64,000 bases of DNA from Hymenobacter telluris (GCF_017313265.1 NZ_JAFLQZ010000008.1:124001-188000), one strand, 5' to 3'. Shown: positions 28,297-37,389, counted from the stretch's first letter. Translations and numbers: made by a program. Notes: generated by a model not told the origin, from the sequence alone.

Positions 28297-28767
28297 CTAC
28301 TCCGCGCTAGGCTTCTGCGGTTTCACCCGCTGCCAGTAGTGCGACTTGCCCATCATCGAAAACCCGATGTAGCCCTTCACTTCCAGGCGGTCTTTGCCGG
28401 CGGCCGCCACGTAGCAGGAGTAGGTCCGCCCGTTCTCGGGGTCGTAGATTTTGCCGTCTTCCCACCGGTCGTTGCCGGGGTTGTAAGTGAGGTGCTCCAG
28501 CACCGTGAGGTTGAGCAGCGGCCGGGTTTTCTGGCTGTCCTCGGGGTGGTGCTCGTCGAGGCGGGGCTTGCCGTTGGCATCGGTGGGCTGGCGCAGCCAC
28601 ACTAAGCGGCCGCATAGCTCTTCGCCGCAGCGGTATAGCTCAATATGCGAGTCGCCGGTATCGTCGGCCCACACGCCCAGCGGCATAGCCGGCGGCGCGC
28701 CGGTTTGCGCCCGCGCCGACCCGAACAGGCCGGCTATAAACAGAAGAAGGGGTAGAATGTATTTCAC
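28297..28767 (-). CDS. Secreted DUF2147-domain protein, copy 1
   Basis: A 156-residue exported protein (signal peptide to SARAQ). The DUF2147 signature runs from PLGVWADDTGDSHIELYRCGEELCGRLVWL through DGKIYDPENGRTYSCYV to EVKGYIGFSMMGKSHYWQRV. Two cysteines in the CGEELCG segment probably form a disulfide. The family is widespread in periplasmic proteins and its function is not established. It is paralogous to the next gene, with the same architecture and terminal motif, indicating tandem duplication and divergence. Confidence 0.9.
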   Translation of the reverse strand: MKYILPLLLFIAGLFGSARAQTGAPPAMPLGVWADDTGDSHIELYRCGEELCGRLVWLRQPTDANGKPRLDEHHPEDSQKTRPLLNLTVLEHLTYNPGNDRWEDGKIYDPENGRTYSCYVAAAGKDRLEVKGYIGFSMMGKSHYWQRVKPQKPSAE

Positions 28768-28838
28768 AGCAGAACAGTGTGTTAACAGAGCAGAAGCAAG
28801 CTGTGCACAGGCACAGGAGCCGGGTAAGATAGTAAAAA

Positions 28839-28870
28839 AGCGACGCCCCCGCCGGAGCAGGAGCGTCGCT
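28839..28870 (-). terminator. Hairpin between the tandem DUF2147 genes
   Basis: AGCGACGC (28839-28846) and GCGTCGCT (28863-28870) form an 8-base stem with an A-run at the left, a T-run on the minus strand. It separates the two genes into independent transcripts. Confidence 0.65.
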
Positions 28871-28898
28871 GAATATACGGAACGGGGGTAAGCTGGGG

Positions 28899-29339
28899 CT
28901 ATTTCACCCGCGTCCAGGCCTGCGACTTGCCAATCATGGAGAAGCCGATGTATCCTTTCACTTCCATGGAGTTGGCGTTGTTCATCTTCATGTAGCAGGA
29001 GTAGGTTTTGCCGCTTTCCGGGTCGTAGATTTTGCCATCATCCCACTTGTTGTCGTCGTCGTACTCGAAGCCCTGCATAAACACGAGGCCCAGCCGGGGG
29101 CGGTTGCGCAGCTTGGGGTCGGGGTTCATCGAGTCGGTTTTGGGCTTGCCGGTTTTCGGGTCGTTGGGCACCGTCAGGGTCACAATCTTACCGCACAGCT
29201 TGTCGCCGCACTTGTAGATTTCAAACGTGGCCTTTTTCTCGGCGTTGGTCCAGATGCCCAGCGGCGACAACGTTTGAGCAGAGGCTACGCCCAGGCTGCC
29301 CAGCAGGCAGGTCAGACACAGGAAGAGGAATTTTTTCAT
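28899..29339 (-). CDS. Secreted DUF2147-domain protein, copy 2
   Basis: A 146-residue paralogue of the neighbouring gene, with a signal peptide to VASAQ. The shared landmarks are IWTNAEKKATFEIYKCGDKLCGKI, DGKIYDPESGKTYSCYMKM and EVKGYIGFSMIGKSQAWTRVK. It is more lysine-rich than copy 1, which may reflect a different ligand; that is inference. It has its own upstream region and the 28839-28870 hairpin after it. Confidence 0.9.
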   Translation of the reverse strand: MKKFLFLCLTCLLGSLGVASAQTLSPLGIWTNAEKKATFEIYKCGDKLCGKIVTLTVPNDPKTGKPKTDSMNPDPKLRNRPRLGLVFMQGFEYDDDNKWDDGKIYDPESGKTYSCYMKMNNANSMEVKGYIGFSMIGKSQAWTRVK

Positions 29340-29986
29340 GGAAAAATAAAGTGGGAGTGAGGTTGTCGGGAAAAAGATAGGAGAAAACTTCAGAAAATGC
29401 GCAGCCGCCCATGTTGGTCCCGGTTAACGCCACTACACAATTTTGGCGCCAACCTCGCAGCAAGCATCCGCAGCGCCTTTGACGTAGTACGGAAGCCGGA
29501 AGTTGTACCACCGTAGCTCCACAGTGGACTATTGCTGTAAAACGTTTATAAGCAGTGGAATAGATATTGCGCCAAGCCACTAATCTGACCACCAAGCAAA
29601 ACGGCGCTTCCTATCGTTACCCAACAAGCAACGCTAATTTGGGAGGATTGAACCCAATAGCCGCCGCTGAAATTTTCGTGAGAAAGTATTGAGCTTGGGT
29701 AGAGTATGGTTTACAGAGCACTTGAGCTTGAGGAAAGTCGTGGCAGAGGGCCTGCACACAAATCATTAGATTTTACTTATATTATCTAAGACTGAAGGAT
29801 TTACGCATCTGAAGAAGATATCTGCTTGCGGCGCGCTCAAAGCGGGTTAGCGCATGACTTCCGGTAAGTAGAGCAACTGTAATGAAAAGATAACTTTTCG
29901 GCTGTTAGGCCAGCCATTCGGGTACGGTAGTTTTGCTGCGTATTTGCCAATGGCTTGTTGTGTAGAAAGGCAAATCTTCAAGTTGT
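29340..29986. other. 647 bases without a recognisable gene
   Basis: The region upstream of DUF2147 copy 2 becomes AT-rich toward 29750-29800. Short open frames on the minus strand (29221-29595, 29847-30071) lack family character or a believable start. No hairpin or repeat stands out. Confidence 0.5.
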
Positions 29987-30268
29987 ATGCTCCTTGCCGA
30001 ATCTGAACTTTGTCCTTCTGCCGTGGTAGTGAAGCGGTTTCTGGCGTACCCGTCGTCAAATCAGCTGGCAATTCTGCACCAACTGCGGTGGACGCTTTTC
30101 CCCGAGGGCATCTTCTCGCAGGTGCCAGCGGCGGAGTGGCTGCGGCTGCTCCGCCTCACCGACCCGCTTATTCAGTACACCAAAGCCCGGCAGCGGGAGC
30201 TATACCAAGTGGGCGAGGGACGGCAGTTGCTGCTGCTGCTGGTTGGGCACTACCTGGATATTCATTGA
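29987..30268 (+). CDS. Hypothetical protein, 93 residues
   Basis: A small unknown protein, rich in leucine and arginine, starting MLLAESELCPSAVVVKRFL and ending LLLLLVGHYLDIH. Codon use with G/C third bases matches the surrounding genes, and the segment LRWTLFPEGIFSQVPAAEWLRLLRLTDPLIQY reads like a folded helical protein. No family is recognised and no neighbour suggests a role. It could be a chance frame, hence the moderate confidence. Confidence 0.5.
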   Translation: MLLAESELCPSAVVVKRFLAYPSSNQLAILHQLRWTLFPEGIFSQVPAAEWLRLLRLTDPLIQYTKARQRELYQVGEGRQLLLLLVGHYLDIH

Positions 30269-30566
30269 AGAGTAGCATTGGCAAGCTGGCAACGGCAGCA
30301 GCAAAGCCAGCCAGCCATCAGCTGTACTGCCACTATCGTGAAAAGCGTGGAAGCGCAGATATCTTGTAAAAACAAAAGCCCTGAACCTCAGAGCAATGAC
30401 AGCAAATAGCGCCTAGCACTTCAAAAAAAGCCCTTTTTATTTTGAACCATCATGGGGGCTTTTAACTTTACCTTCCGTAGCGAGTGCTACAGCCCCGCCC
30501 AAGCGGCCCTAAGGTGCTGGGAGGCGCGGCCGGGGTTATGTCGAACGTAAAGAAAGGAGGTACAAA

Positions 30567-30638
30567 ATGTCTAGTAGTCCCAAACAAATCCTGCCAAGCC
30601 TGTCGAATGTAGTTCGCTTCACCGCCGAACGCGCTTAA
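30567..30638 (+). CDS. Possible 23-residue peptide with a Shine-Dalgarno
   Basis: ATG at 30567 follows AAAGGAGG with a 6-base spacer and reads MSSSPKQILPSLSNVVRFTA to a TAA stop. Genes of this phylum seldom use a strong Shine-Dalgarno, so the match is notable, but a 23-codon frame alone is weak evidence. It could also be a remnant or a leader peptide. Confidence 0.2.
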   Translation: MSSSPKQILPSLSNVVRFTAERA

Positions 30639-30758
30639 CAACAGCTTTCGCGCGGAAAAACGCCCCATTTGGCTTTTTCCCGCATTCTGGCAAGGTCTTA
30701 CACATAGGATGACGGGGCTGTACCCCAGACTCGTCGCTTGGTAAGATTTGAAGGATTA

Positions 30759-30817
30759 GATGCCCGATTCGCCCAGCAGCCTCTCAACTGAGGTTCTGCA
30801 TAGGCGGATCGGGCATC
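30759..30817. other. Long stem-loop of unknown role
   Basis: Arms 30759-30773 and 30803-30817 pair at 14 of 15 positions plus one G-T pair, with an inner CCTC/GAGG stem in the loop. It lies just left of repeat R4 and far from any plus-strand gene end, so a terminator role is not obvious. Confidence 0.45.
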
Positions 30818-30826
30818 GCTCTTTTC

Positions 30827-30928
30827 AATTGAAAATGAAGAATTAAAAATTAAAAAATGGCCGTTCAACGCCCCATGAGGAAACCGTTGAACAGCCAATT
30901 TTTAATTTTTAATTCTTCATTTTTAATT
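30827..30928. repeat. Composite palindromic repeat R4 (AT-rich arms)
   Basis: 44-base arms (30827-30870 and 30885-30928) match at 41 positions. The outer parts are AATTAAAAAT words and the inner part is a GC-containing stem (CCGTTCAACG/CGTTGAACAGCC). It directly abuts the TGA stop of the NlpC/P60 gene at 30929. It has the same design and outer words as R5. Confidence 0.88.
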
Positions 30929-31486
30929 TCAAAAAAGTACCCGCCGTACGGCCATGAAGCGGCGCTCATAGTCGGTGCCTTCCACCTGGCTGATTTTCAC
31001 GCCGGATTCGCGGCGGGCCGAGGAGGAGTGGATGAAGCGCAGCGGCTGGCCGGGCTCGGAAATTACAATGCCCGCGTGGCCTGGCGTGGTAGATGTGGCG
31101 GCAGTGCCCGTGAATACCACAATGTCGCCGCGGCGGGCTTGCTCCCGCGGTACCAGCCGGCCCACCGAAATCAGCAGGCTAGTGGAGTGCGGCACGGCTA
31201 CGTTGAACTTGTTGAATACGTACTGCACAAAGCCTGAGCAGTCGAAGCCGGTGGCGGGGGTGCTGCCGGCGTAGCAGTAGTTGGTGCCCAGCTGGCGCAT
31301 GGCGAAGCCAACCACACTATCAGGACGGGTTGCAGCCCGCGGGCTAACCCAGGCTGTACGCTGCACGGGTAACTCGGCCACCGGGGCGCGGGGAACCGGC
31401 GAGAAGGATAGCCGCCATTGCGGCCAGCCAAACACAGCAAGCAGAATCAGTGAGAGAGCAATAAAGGTTATCCAGACGTAACGCAT
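30929..31486 (-). CDS. Membrane-anchored NlpC/P60 (C40) peptidase
   Basis: A 185-residue cell-wall cysteine peptidase. The N-terminal hydrophobic segment (residues 4-21) is an anchor or uncleaved signal. The catalytic triad is C83 (GFDCSGFVQYV), H137 (GHAGIVI) and H153 (RFIHSSSA), all in the expected order. It should cut the gamma-D-Glu-diaminopimelate bond in peptidoglycan, as known for this family. The start MRYVWITFIAL is preferred to an upstream in-frame ATG at 31564, which precedes a non-family basic stretch. The gene ends exactly at the edge of repeat R4. Confidence 0.92.
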   Translation of the reverse strand: MRYVWITFIALSLILLAVFGWPQWRLSFSPVPRAPVAELPVQRTAWVSPRAATRPDSVVGFAMRQLGTNYCYAGSTPATGFDCSGFVQYVFNKFNVAVPHSTSLLISVGRLVPREQARRGDIVVFTGTAATSTTPGHAGIVISEPGQPLRFIHSSSARRESGVKISQVEGTDYERRFMAVRRVLF

Positions 31487-31751
31487 CGGGAGCAACAGTA
31501 GAGAAGAGAAACGGGAAGTTGCTCTCCTAACGGTGGAGGTTGGGGGCGGGTTCCGGTTGCGCATGGTGCTTAGCTCAGGAGCGGGCCGGCTACTTTGGGC
31601 CGTTCATAAAAGCTATAGCGTCAGTTGTGGATTGCTGGCTTGCTGGCAAGGGGAATTTTAAGAGCGGGTTGCAGCCCTACCCGGTTTTCGCCGTTCTTTG
31701 CGGCAAACCCGGCGGCGCTGGGTTTTTCACTCACTTATTCATCCTTTTTGC

Positions 31752-33554
31752 ATGAAGCTTTTTCGTCTCCGCCAGCTTGCGGCGCTGGGGTTGCTGCTGT
31801 TGCTGACCGGCTTACGCCCGGCGCTGGCTGCTCCTACGTTGCGCTACACGCTGGCCATGCCGGCTCCCCAAACGCATTACTTTGAAGTTGGTATGACCCT
31901 GAATGGGTTTGGCAAGCAGTACACCGACCTGAAAATGCCCGTTTGGGCTCCCGGTTCTTACCTGGTGCGCGAGTTTGCCCGCCACGTAGAAGCTTTCGAG
32001 GCCAAGGCTGGCGGCACCACGCTACGCACCGAAAAAATCAACAAGAACACCTGGCGCGTGTATCACCCTAAGTCGAAGGATTTTACGGTGCGCTACAACG
32101 TGTACGCCTACGAGCTGAGCGTACGCACCAGCTTCCTGGATGCCGCCCACGGCTACGTGAACGGCACCAGCGTATTCATGTACCCGGCCGATGGCAAAGC
32201 GCTAGCCAGCACCCTGCAAGTGCAGCCCGCCTCCGGCTGGGCGCAGGTAAGCACCAGCCTCAAACCAGCTGGCGGGCAGTTCACCTACACGTCTTCCAGC
32301 TACGACGAGCTGGCCGATTCGCCCATCGAAATTGGCAACCACAAAGTGCTGAGCTTCGAGGCCAACGGCACGCCCCACACGGTTGCCATGTTCGGCAGTG
32401 CCAGGTACGACGAAACCAAGCTGCTCAACGACATGAAGCGGGTGTGCGAGGAAGCGCACCGCGTGGTGGGCAAAAATCCGCTGGATCGGTACGTGTTCAT
32501 CGTGCACAACATCGAGCGGGGCACCGGTGGTCTGGAACATCTGTACTCTACCACCCTTTCCGTTTCGCGCAATGCCTATACTACCGACGCTGGCTACAAG
32601 GGCTTCCTGGGTTTGGTGGCGCACGAGTATTTCCACCTCTGGAACGTGAAGCGCATTCGCCCGGTAGCCCTCGGGCCGTTCGACTACGACAACGAAAACT
32701 ATACGCACATGCTGTGGGTGAGCGAAGGCGGCACCAGCTACTTCGGCGACCTTATCGTGCACCGGGCTGGTTTTGTGAGTCCCGACGACTACTTGGCCAG
32801 CACCAGCGCCGGCATCACGCAGGTAGAGAATACGCCCGGCAACAAAGTGCAGTCGGCGGCCGAATCCAGCTTCGACGCCTGGATTAAAGGATATCGGCCC
32901 AACGAAAACTCCAACAACACCGGCATCAGCTACTACAACAAAGGGGAGCTGATTGGGGCCATGTTGGATCTGATGATCATCAACGAAACCAAAGGCCAGA
33001 AGCACCTCGACGATGTGATGCGCTACCTCTACGACGAGTACTACGTGCAGAAAAAGCGTGGCTTCACCGACGAAGAGTACCAGGCTGCCGTGGCTAAAGT
33101 AGCGGGCCGCCGCTTCGACGACTTCTTCCGTCGCTACGTGTACGGCACCGAAATGCTGCCCTACGATACCGTGCTGGGTTATGCCGGCCTGAAACTAAGC
33201 AAGGCTCCCGTTTCGTCGGATGCGGCGCTGGGCGCCACGGTAAGTACCGCCGGCGGCAAGCTGACGGTGACCAGCACCCAGCGCAACGGCAGCGCCTGGG
33301 AGGGTGGCCTGAACGTGAACGACGAACTGCTGGCCCTAGATGGCAACCGCCTCACCGACGACCCCAACAAGCAGCTAGCCAGCCGCCCGGCCGGTACGCA
33401 AGTGAAAATGACCGTCTCGCGCGACGGCCAGCTCAAGGAACTGACCTTCCCGCTACTAGCCAGCACGGCGGTGCGGTACCGCATCGAGCAGGCCGCCAAC
33501 CCCACGCCCGAGCAGCAAACCGTGTTGAATAAGTGGCTGTCGATTAGGAATTAA
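31752..33554 (+). CDS. M61-family metallopeptidase with PDZ domain
   Basis: A 600-residue secreted glycyl-aminopeptidase-like enzyme. Signal peptide to ALAA, N-terminal beta domain (about 30-200), zinc site HEYFHLWNVKRIRP (H291, E292, H295) with the third ligand in WVSEGGTSYFGD, and a PDZ domain (about 490-575). This is the complete M61 architecture. The start MKLFRLRQL is chosen for its signal peptide. The last residue and stop (RN then TAA) are encoded by the left arm of repeat R5, convergent with the S8 protease. Confidence 0.94.
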   Translation: MKLFRLRQLAALGLLLLLTGLRPALAAPTLRYTLAMPAPQTHYFEVGMTLNGFGKQYTDLKMPVWAPGSYLVREFARHVEAFEAKAGGTTLRTEKINKNTWRVYHPKSKDFTVRYNVYAYELSVRTSFLDAAHGYVNGTSVFMYPADGKALASTLQVQPASGWAQVSTSLKPAGGQFTYTSSSYDELADSPIEIGNHKVLSFEANGTPHTVAMFGSARYDETKLLNDMKRVCEEAHRVVGKNPLDRYVFIVHNIERGTGGLEHLYSTTLSVSRNAYTTDAGYKGFLGLVAHEYFHLWNVKRIRPVALGPFDYDNENYTHMLWVSEGGTSYFGDLIVHRAGFVSPDDYLASTSAGITQVENTPGNKVQSAAESSFDAWIKGYRPNENSNNTGISYYNKGELIGAMLDLMIINETKGQKHLDDVMRYLYDEYYVQKKRGFTDEEYQAAVAKVAGRRFDDFFRRYVYGTEMLPYDTVLGYAGLKLSKAPVSSDAALGATVSTAGGKLTVTSTQRNGSAWEGGLNVNDELLALDGNRLTDDPNKQLASRPAGTQVKMTVSRDGQLKELTFPLLASTAVRYRIEQAANPTPEQQTVLNKWLSIRN

Positions 33555-33650
33555 AAAATAAGAATTGAGAATTAAAAATGGGTTGTTCAATGCCTCTTTG
33601 CGGAGACTTTGAACAACCCATTTTTAATTTTTAATTCTTAATTTTTAATT
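33549..33650. repeat. Composite palindromic repeat R5 supplying both flanking stop codons
   Basis: 42-base arms (33549-33590 and 33609-33650) match at about 39 positions: AT-rich AATTAAAAAT words outside and ATGGGTTGTTCAA inside. The left arm holds the TAA of the M61 gene (33552-33554) and the right arm holds the TAA of the S8 protease (33645-33647). Confidence 0.9.
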
Positions 33651-35216
33651 GACCAACGTGCCCACGGCGGCGGCTACGTTCACGCGGCCCCAGCCGAAAC
33701 TGCTGCTGCGGGCATTGCGGTTGGAGCTGGCGGCTACCAAGCGGCTCATAATCTGGGCGCGGGTTTCGGTAGGGTAGCGGGCCCATACCAGGGCCGCCAT
33801 GCCGGCCATGCTGGCGGTGGCTACCGACGAGCCGCCCACGGTACTGGGCGCGTCGCCGGTCATGGCCAGGGAAAGGGCGCGCAGGTCGTTGCTGGTGCGC
33901 TGCATTACCACGGCAAACTCCACGTCGGCGCCTACGTGGCACTCGTCGCAGCGGGTGGTGAGGTTGTCTTTCACGCCGGTTACGGCCACGGCTTCGGGCA
34001 GCGTAGCGGGGTAGATGACGCTCACCAACCCCGCCGACCAATCAAAGGAAGTGCCAGCCGCGCAGAAAATCAGCTTGCCCCGGTTGTAAGCGTAGCGGAT
34101 GGCATCGGTCATTTGCGACGAGCTGGTGAGCCGGCCCATGCTCATGCTGATGATGCGCACATCGGCGCGGTTGCCGGCCAGCACGTAGGCATCCGACACA
34201 CCTTTCACTTCCCGGCTGCCATCCAGAAACACGTCTTCGGCGGCCCGCACCGTAATCAGGCTGGCATTGTACGCCACGCCCACCGAAGCGCCATCGGTGC
34301 CGCGCGGGGCGGCGCAGGCACCGGCCATACTGGTGCCGTGGCCGCAGCCGTCGTCAGGCGTTTCGGCGGCGCCATACGGAATACCGAACACGGTGGCGCG
34401 AGGCAGGGTTACGAGGCGCTCAATAGTGCGGCCGCTACTCAGGCCCTGGTTGAAGGCGGAACCCAGGTTTTCTTGTCCGCTGGAGCAGCCCGTGTCAATG
34501 ATGAGCACCTTCACACCTTGCCCGGTGCTCTGGCTCCAGGCGGCGCGCATGCCGTGGTACACATCGGCTTGGTTCCAGGAGGATTTGCTGCCGTTGGGTA
34601 GCACGGTGTAGTCGGAGCCGGCTACCAGGTTGGGTGTGGCGGTGTTGTTGTCGCAGCCGCTGCTGGTGAGGCCGGCGGTGCCTTTGCTGGCGGTGCTGGC
34701 CGGGCGGTTGGGCTCGTAGCCCATGGGCTCGGCGTAGCGCACCAACCTGGAAGCGCGCAGGGCCTTGATGGTGCTCAACTCACGCACGGTCACGTCGAGC
34801 ACGGGCAGCACGTTTTCCTGGTAGGCTACCAGCTTTTCCAGCGTCAGGTCGGGGTGGGCTTTCTGCTCTTCGGCCAGAATCAGGGCCAGTACCTGGGCGC
34901 GGGCCTGCTGCCAGGCGGGGTTGCTGGCCGCATCGGCCGGAATGGTGCCCGCGCAACCCGCCGCCGGCTGGTAGCCCACCGACAGCACGTAGTCGGAACG
35001 GGTGAGGGCGCTCCACACCACGTGCGCCGAGGCTTGGTTCCAGTCGAAGCGGCCGGTTTCGCGCAGATCACTCATAATCTGCGCATCAAGCTGCTGAGTG
35101 CTGAGAGCTTCGGTGGGGTCGGGGGTGGGTTGGGGCGCGAGTTGCTCATCGGGTTGGTGCTGGCAGCTCGCTAAAAGCAGCACCGCCAGCGCCGCGGAAA
35201 GGGTAGGAGTACGCAT
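33645..35216 (-). CDS. S8-family serine peptidase lipoprotein with altered oxyanion residue
   Basis: A 523-residue subtilase lipoprotein (lipobox LLASC, C18). A 200-residue N-terminal region rich in Pro and acidic residues precedes the catalytic domain. The triad is D241 (LIIDTGCSS), H293 (GHGTSMAGA) and S464 (GGSSVATASMAG). The position of the usual oxyanion Asn (AAGN) reads AAGTS (T389), which may weaken catalysis. Several extra cysteines (C244, C291, C301, C423, C426) suggest disulfides or metal binding. The stop codon lies in repeat R5. Confidence 0.9.
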   Translation of the reverse strand: MRTPTLSAALAVLLLASCQHQPDEQLAPQPTPDPTEALSTQQLDAQIMSDLRETGRFDWNQASAHVVWSALTRSDYVLSVGYQPAAGCAGTIPADAASNPAWQQARAQVLALILAEEQKAHPDLTLEKLVAYQENVLPVLDVTVRELSTIKALRASRLVRYAEPMGYEPNRPASTASKGTAGLTSSGCDNNTATPNLVAGSDYTVLPNGSKSSWNQADVYHGMRAAWSQSTGQGVKVLIIDTGCSSGQENLGSAFNQGLSSGRTIERLVTLPRATVFGIPYGAAETPDDGCGHGTSMAGACAAPRGTDGASVGVAYNASLITVRAAEDVFLDGSREVKGVSDAYVLAGNRADVRIISMSMGRLTSSSQMTDAIRYAYNRGKLIFCAAGTSFDWSAGLVSVIYPATLPEAVAVTGVKDNLTTRCDECHVGADVEFAVVMQRTSNDLRALSLAMTGDAPSTVGGSSVATASMAGMAALVWARYPTETRAQIMSRLVAASSNRNARSSSFGWGRVNVAAAVGTLVN

Positions 35217-35344
35217 GGGTTGGGGGAATTAGGTTGTGGTAGATTGGCACGTGGTGTAAGGGACGCAAAAGCAACAGTAAATGCAAGCTCACCAACACGT
35301 TGGCGAAAATACATTCCAGGTTCAGTGAAGTGCATGGTCAATAA

Positions 35345-35375
35345 AAAAGCCCTGCTGAGTGTCAGCAAGGCTTTT
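35345..35375. terminator. Hairpin terminator of kup
   Basis: 14-base arms (35345-35358 and 35362-35375) with one mismatch and a GTG loop, T/A runs on both sides, immediately after the kup stop. Confidence 0.82.
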
Positions 35376-35393
35376 CCGAACAAGAGTAGATTC

Positions 35394-37328
35394 TTACGAA
35401 ATCCGCTTCAGCGCCACGTCGCGGACGGGCGTAATAACCAGTGGTACTTTCTCGACTTTCACCGAACTGGTATCGAGGCCGAAGTACTTGTCTTCCGACG
35501 CAATAAACTGCTTGATGTAGAAGTACGCCTGCATTACCAGCTTCTCGATGGTGGGGAAGTCGTTTTCCACCGACAGGAACTTCTCCAGCACCACAAACCG
35601 GAAGTCGCCGGTAACGTGCTGCTTGCTCAGGGACTCGTAGCGCGAGGTGATGTCCACTTCCTTGTTGCGCACCAGGTCTTCCACCACTTTGCGGAAGTAC
35701 AGGTTGATGCGCTGCTCCACCCGGAAGCCCAACCGGAACGTAATGCGGAAGGCATCGTCGGGGGCCAGCTCGTGCACCTTATATTCCATGGTGTACGGCT
35801 CGTCGGTGGTATCTACGTGCACAAACCAATAGATGTCGGCCCGCTTCGGGCGCTTCTGGAAGATGGAGTAGATGATTTTCGACTCGATTTCGGAAGCCCG
35901 CTCCGCCGACGTCATGAACACCAAGTGCGTTGAGTATTTCGGAATGGTATCATCGTCGGAGAGCTGCTTGAGCGCCTCCATGTAAGGCTCAATCTTCACG
36001 AATTCGGTGAGGCGGCGCTTGATGTAGAAGGCCCGCAGCCACACGTACATCACGCCCACCAGCGCGGCGCCAATGGCCAACGACACCCAGCCGCCGTGCG
36101 GAAACTTCACCAGGTTGGCAATCAGAAACGAGCCTTCAATGAAGCCGTACACCGTGGTAAACAGTATTACGGCCGCCAGCGGCACCCGCTTGGTGCGCAG
36201 CCACACCGTCAGCAACAGCGTGGTCATGAGCATGGTAAGCGTAATGGCTAGTCCGTAGGCCGCTTCCATGTTTTCGGAACGCTGAAAGTACAGCACCACC
36301 CCAATACAGCCGAGCAGCAACAGCCGGTTCATGCTGGGCACGTACAGCTGGCCCTTCACGTCGGTGGGGTAGTTGAGCTTCACTTTGGGCCACATATTCA
36401 GGCGGATAGCTTCGGCTACCAGCGTAAACGAGCCCGTAATGAGCGCCTGCGAAGCAATGATGGCCGCAATAGTGGCAATACCAATACCGATGAGCAGAAA
36501 CCACTCTGGCATTAGCTCATAGAACGGGTTGCGCTTGTTGAGCTGCTCGCCCTGGTGGGCAATCAGCCAGGCGCCCTGGCCCATGTAATTGAGTAGCAGC
36601 GTGCTTTTCACGAACACCCAGCTAATACGGATGTTGCCCTTGCCGCAGTGGCCCAGGTCGGAGTACAAGGCTTCGGCCCCCGTGGTACACAGGAATACGG
36701 CGCCCAACAGCCAGAATCCGCCGGGGTAGTTCACCAGCAAATCGTAGGCGTAGTAGGGGTTGAAAGCCTTCAGGATTTCGGGGTGCTGGATAACACCGCT
36801 CACGCCCAAAACACCCAGCATGGAAAACCACACCAGCATGATAGGGCCGAAGGCTTTGCCTACTATCTGAGTGCCAAAGCTTTGCAGTAAGAACAGCCCC
36901 GCAATAATGCCGATGACAATGGGTACCGTAGGAATACCCGGCGACACCGCTTCCAGCCCTTCAATAGCAGACGACACCGAAATAGGTGGCGTAATCACGC
37001 CATCAGCCAGCAGCGCCGAGCCGCCGATAATGGCCGGAATGGTTAGCCAGCTCGCCTTGCGCCGCACTAGGGCGTAAAGCGAGAAAATGCCACCTTCCCC
37101 GTTGTTGTCGGCGTTGAGGGTGAGCAGCACATACTTGATGGTGGTTTGGAGCGTGAGCGTCCAGATAACGCAGGAAATGCCCCCATACACGAGCATGGGC
37201 GTTATCTTTTCCGGCACAATGGCCTTCATTACGTACAGCGGCGAGGTCCCGATGTCCCCGTAGATGATACCGAGGGCAATTAGCAAGCCCGCCGTCGAAA
37301 TGGCGGTATGCTGGTGTTTGGCGTCCAT
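35394..37328 (-). CDS. kup: KUP-family potassium uptake protein
   Basis: A 644-residue K+ importer with about twelve membrane helices and a long cytoplasmic C-terminus (about 440-644). The N-terminal LIALGIIYGDIGTSPLYVMKAI is the family hallmark, with GEGGIFSLYAL in the following loop. The start MDAKHQHTAIS fits the family; an in-frame ATG at 37409 would add 27 residues across the promoter. A minus-seven element TACCTTTG is present upstream. Together with the compatible-solute importer at the left end, it marks osmotic and ionic homeostasis functions in the window. Confidence 0.95.
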   Translation of the reverse strand: MDAKHQHTAISTAGLLIALGIIYGDIGTSPLYVMKAIVPEKITPMLVYGGISCVIWTLTLQTTIKYVLLTLNADNNGEGGIFSLYALVRRKASWLTIPAIIGGSALLADGVITPPISVSSAIEGLEAVSPGIPTVPIVIGIIAGLFLLQSFGTQIVGKAFGPIMLVWFSMLGVLGVSGVIQHPEILKAFNPYYAYDLLVNYPGGFWLLGAVFLCTTGAEALYSDLGHCGKGNIRISWVFVKSTLLLNYMGQGAWLIAHQGEQLNKRNPFYELMPEWFLLIGIGIATIAAIIASQALITGSFTLVAEAIRLNMWPKVKLNYPTDVKGQLYVPSMNRLLLLGCIGVVLYFQRSENMEAAYGLAITLTMLMTTLLLTVWLRTKRVPLAAVILFTTVYGFIEGSFLIANLVKFPHGGWVSLAIGAALVGVMYVWLRAFYIKRRLTEFVKIEPYMEALKQLSDDDTIPKYSTHLVFMTSAERASEIESKIIYSIFQKRPKRADIYWFVHVDTTDEPYTMEYKVHELAPDDAFRITFRLGFRVEQRINLYFRKVVEDLVRNKEVDITSRYESLSKQHVTGDFRFVVLEKFLSVENDFPTIEKLVMQAYFYIKQFIASEDKYFGLDTSSVKVEKVPLVITPVRDVALKRIS

Positions 37329-37381
37329 GAGTGGCGTAAAAAAGGAGTAGAGGGCGTTGGGTAAGCAAAGTAAAAAGCGCC

Positions 37382-37389
37382 CAAAGGTA
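37382..37389 (-). promoter_or_regulatory. Minus-seven element of kup
   Basis: TACCTTTG on the minus strand matches TAnnTTTG exactly. A TTTG 17 bases further upstream (37407-37410) could be the minus-33 element. The start codon is 53 bases downstream. Confidence 0.55.

Larger units (their letters stand above)
30269..30928. other. 660 bases without a confident gene
   Basis: The stretch holds a possible 23-codon open frame behind an AGGAGG at 30555-30560, a long imperfect hairpin (30759-30817) and repeat R4. The 66-residue minus-strand frame at 30468-30668 shows no family character. Confidence 0.5.

Noticed and set aside
28297..29339. Assembly duplication of the DUF2147 genes
   Set aside because: The two copies differ throughout at DNA and protein level, so this is an old tandem duplication.
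30468..30668. 66-codon minus-strand frame
   Set aside because: Composition resembles non-coding DNA; it overlaps the better-initiated short plus frame and a structured region.
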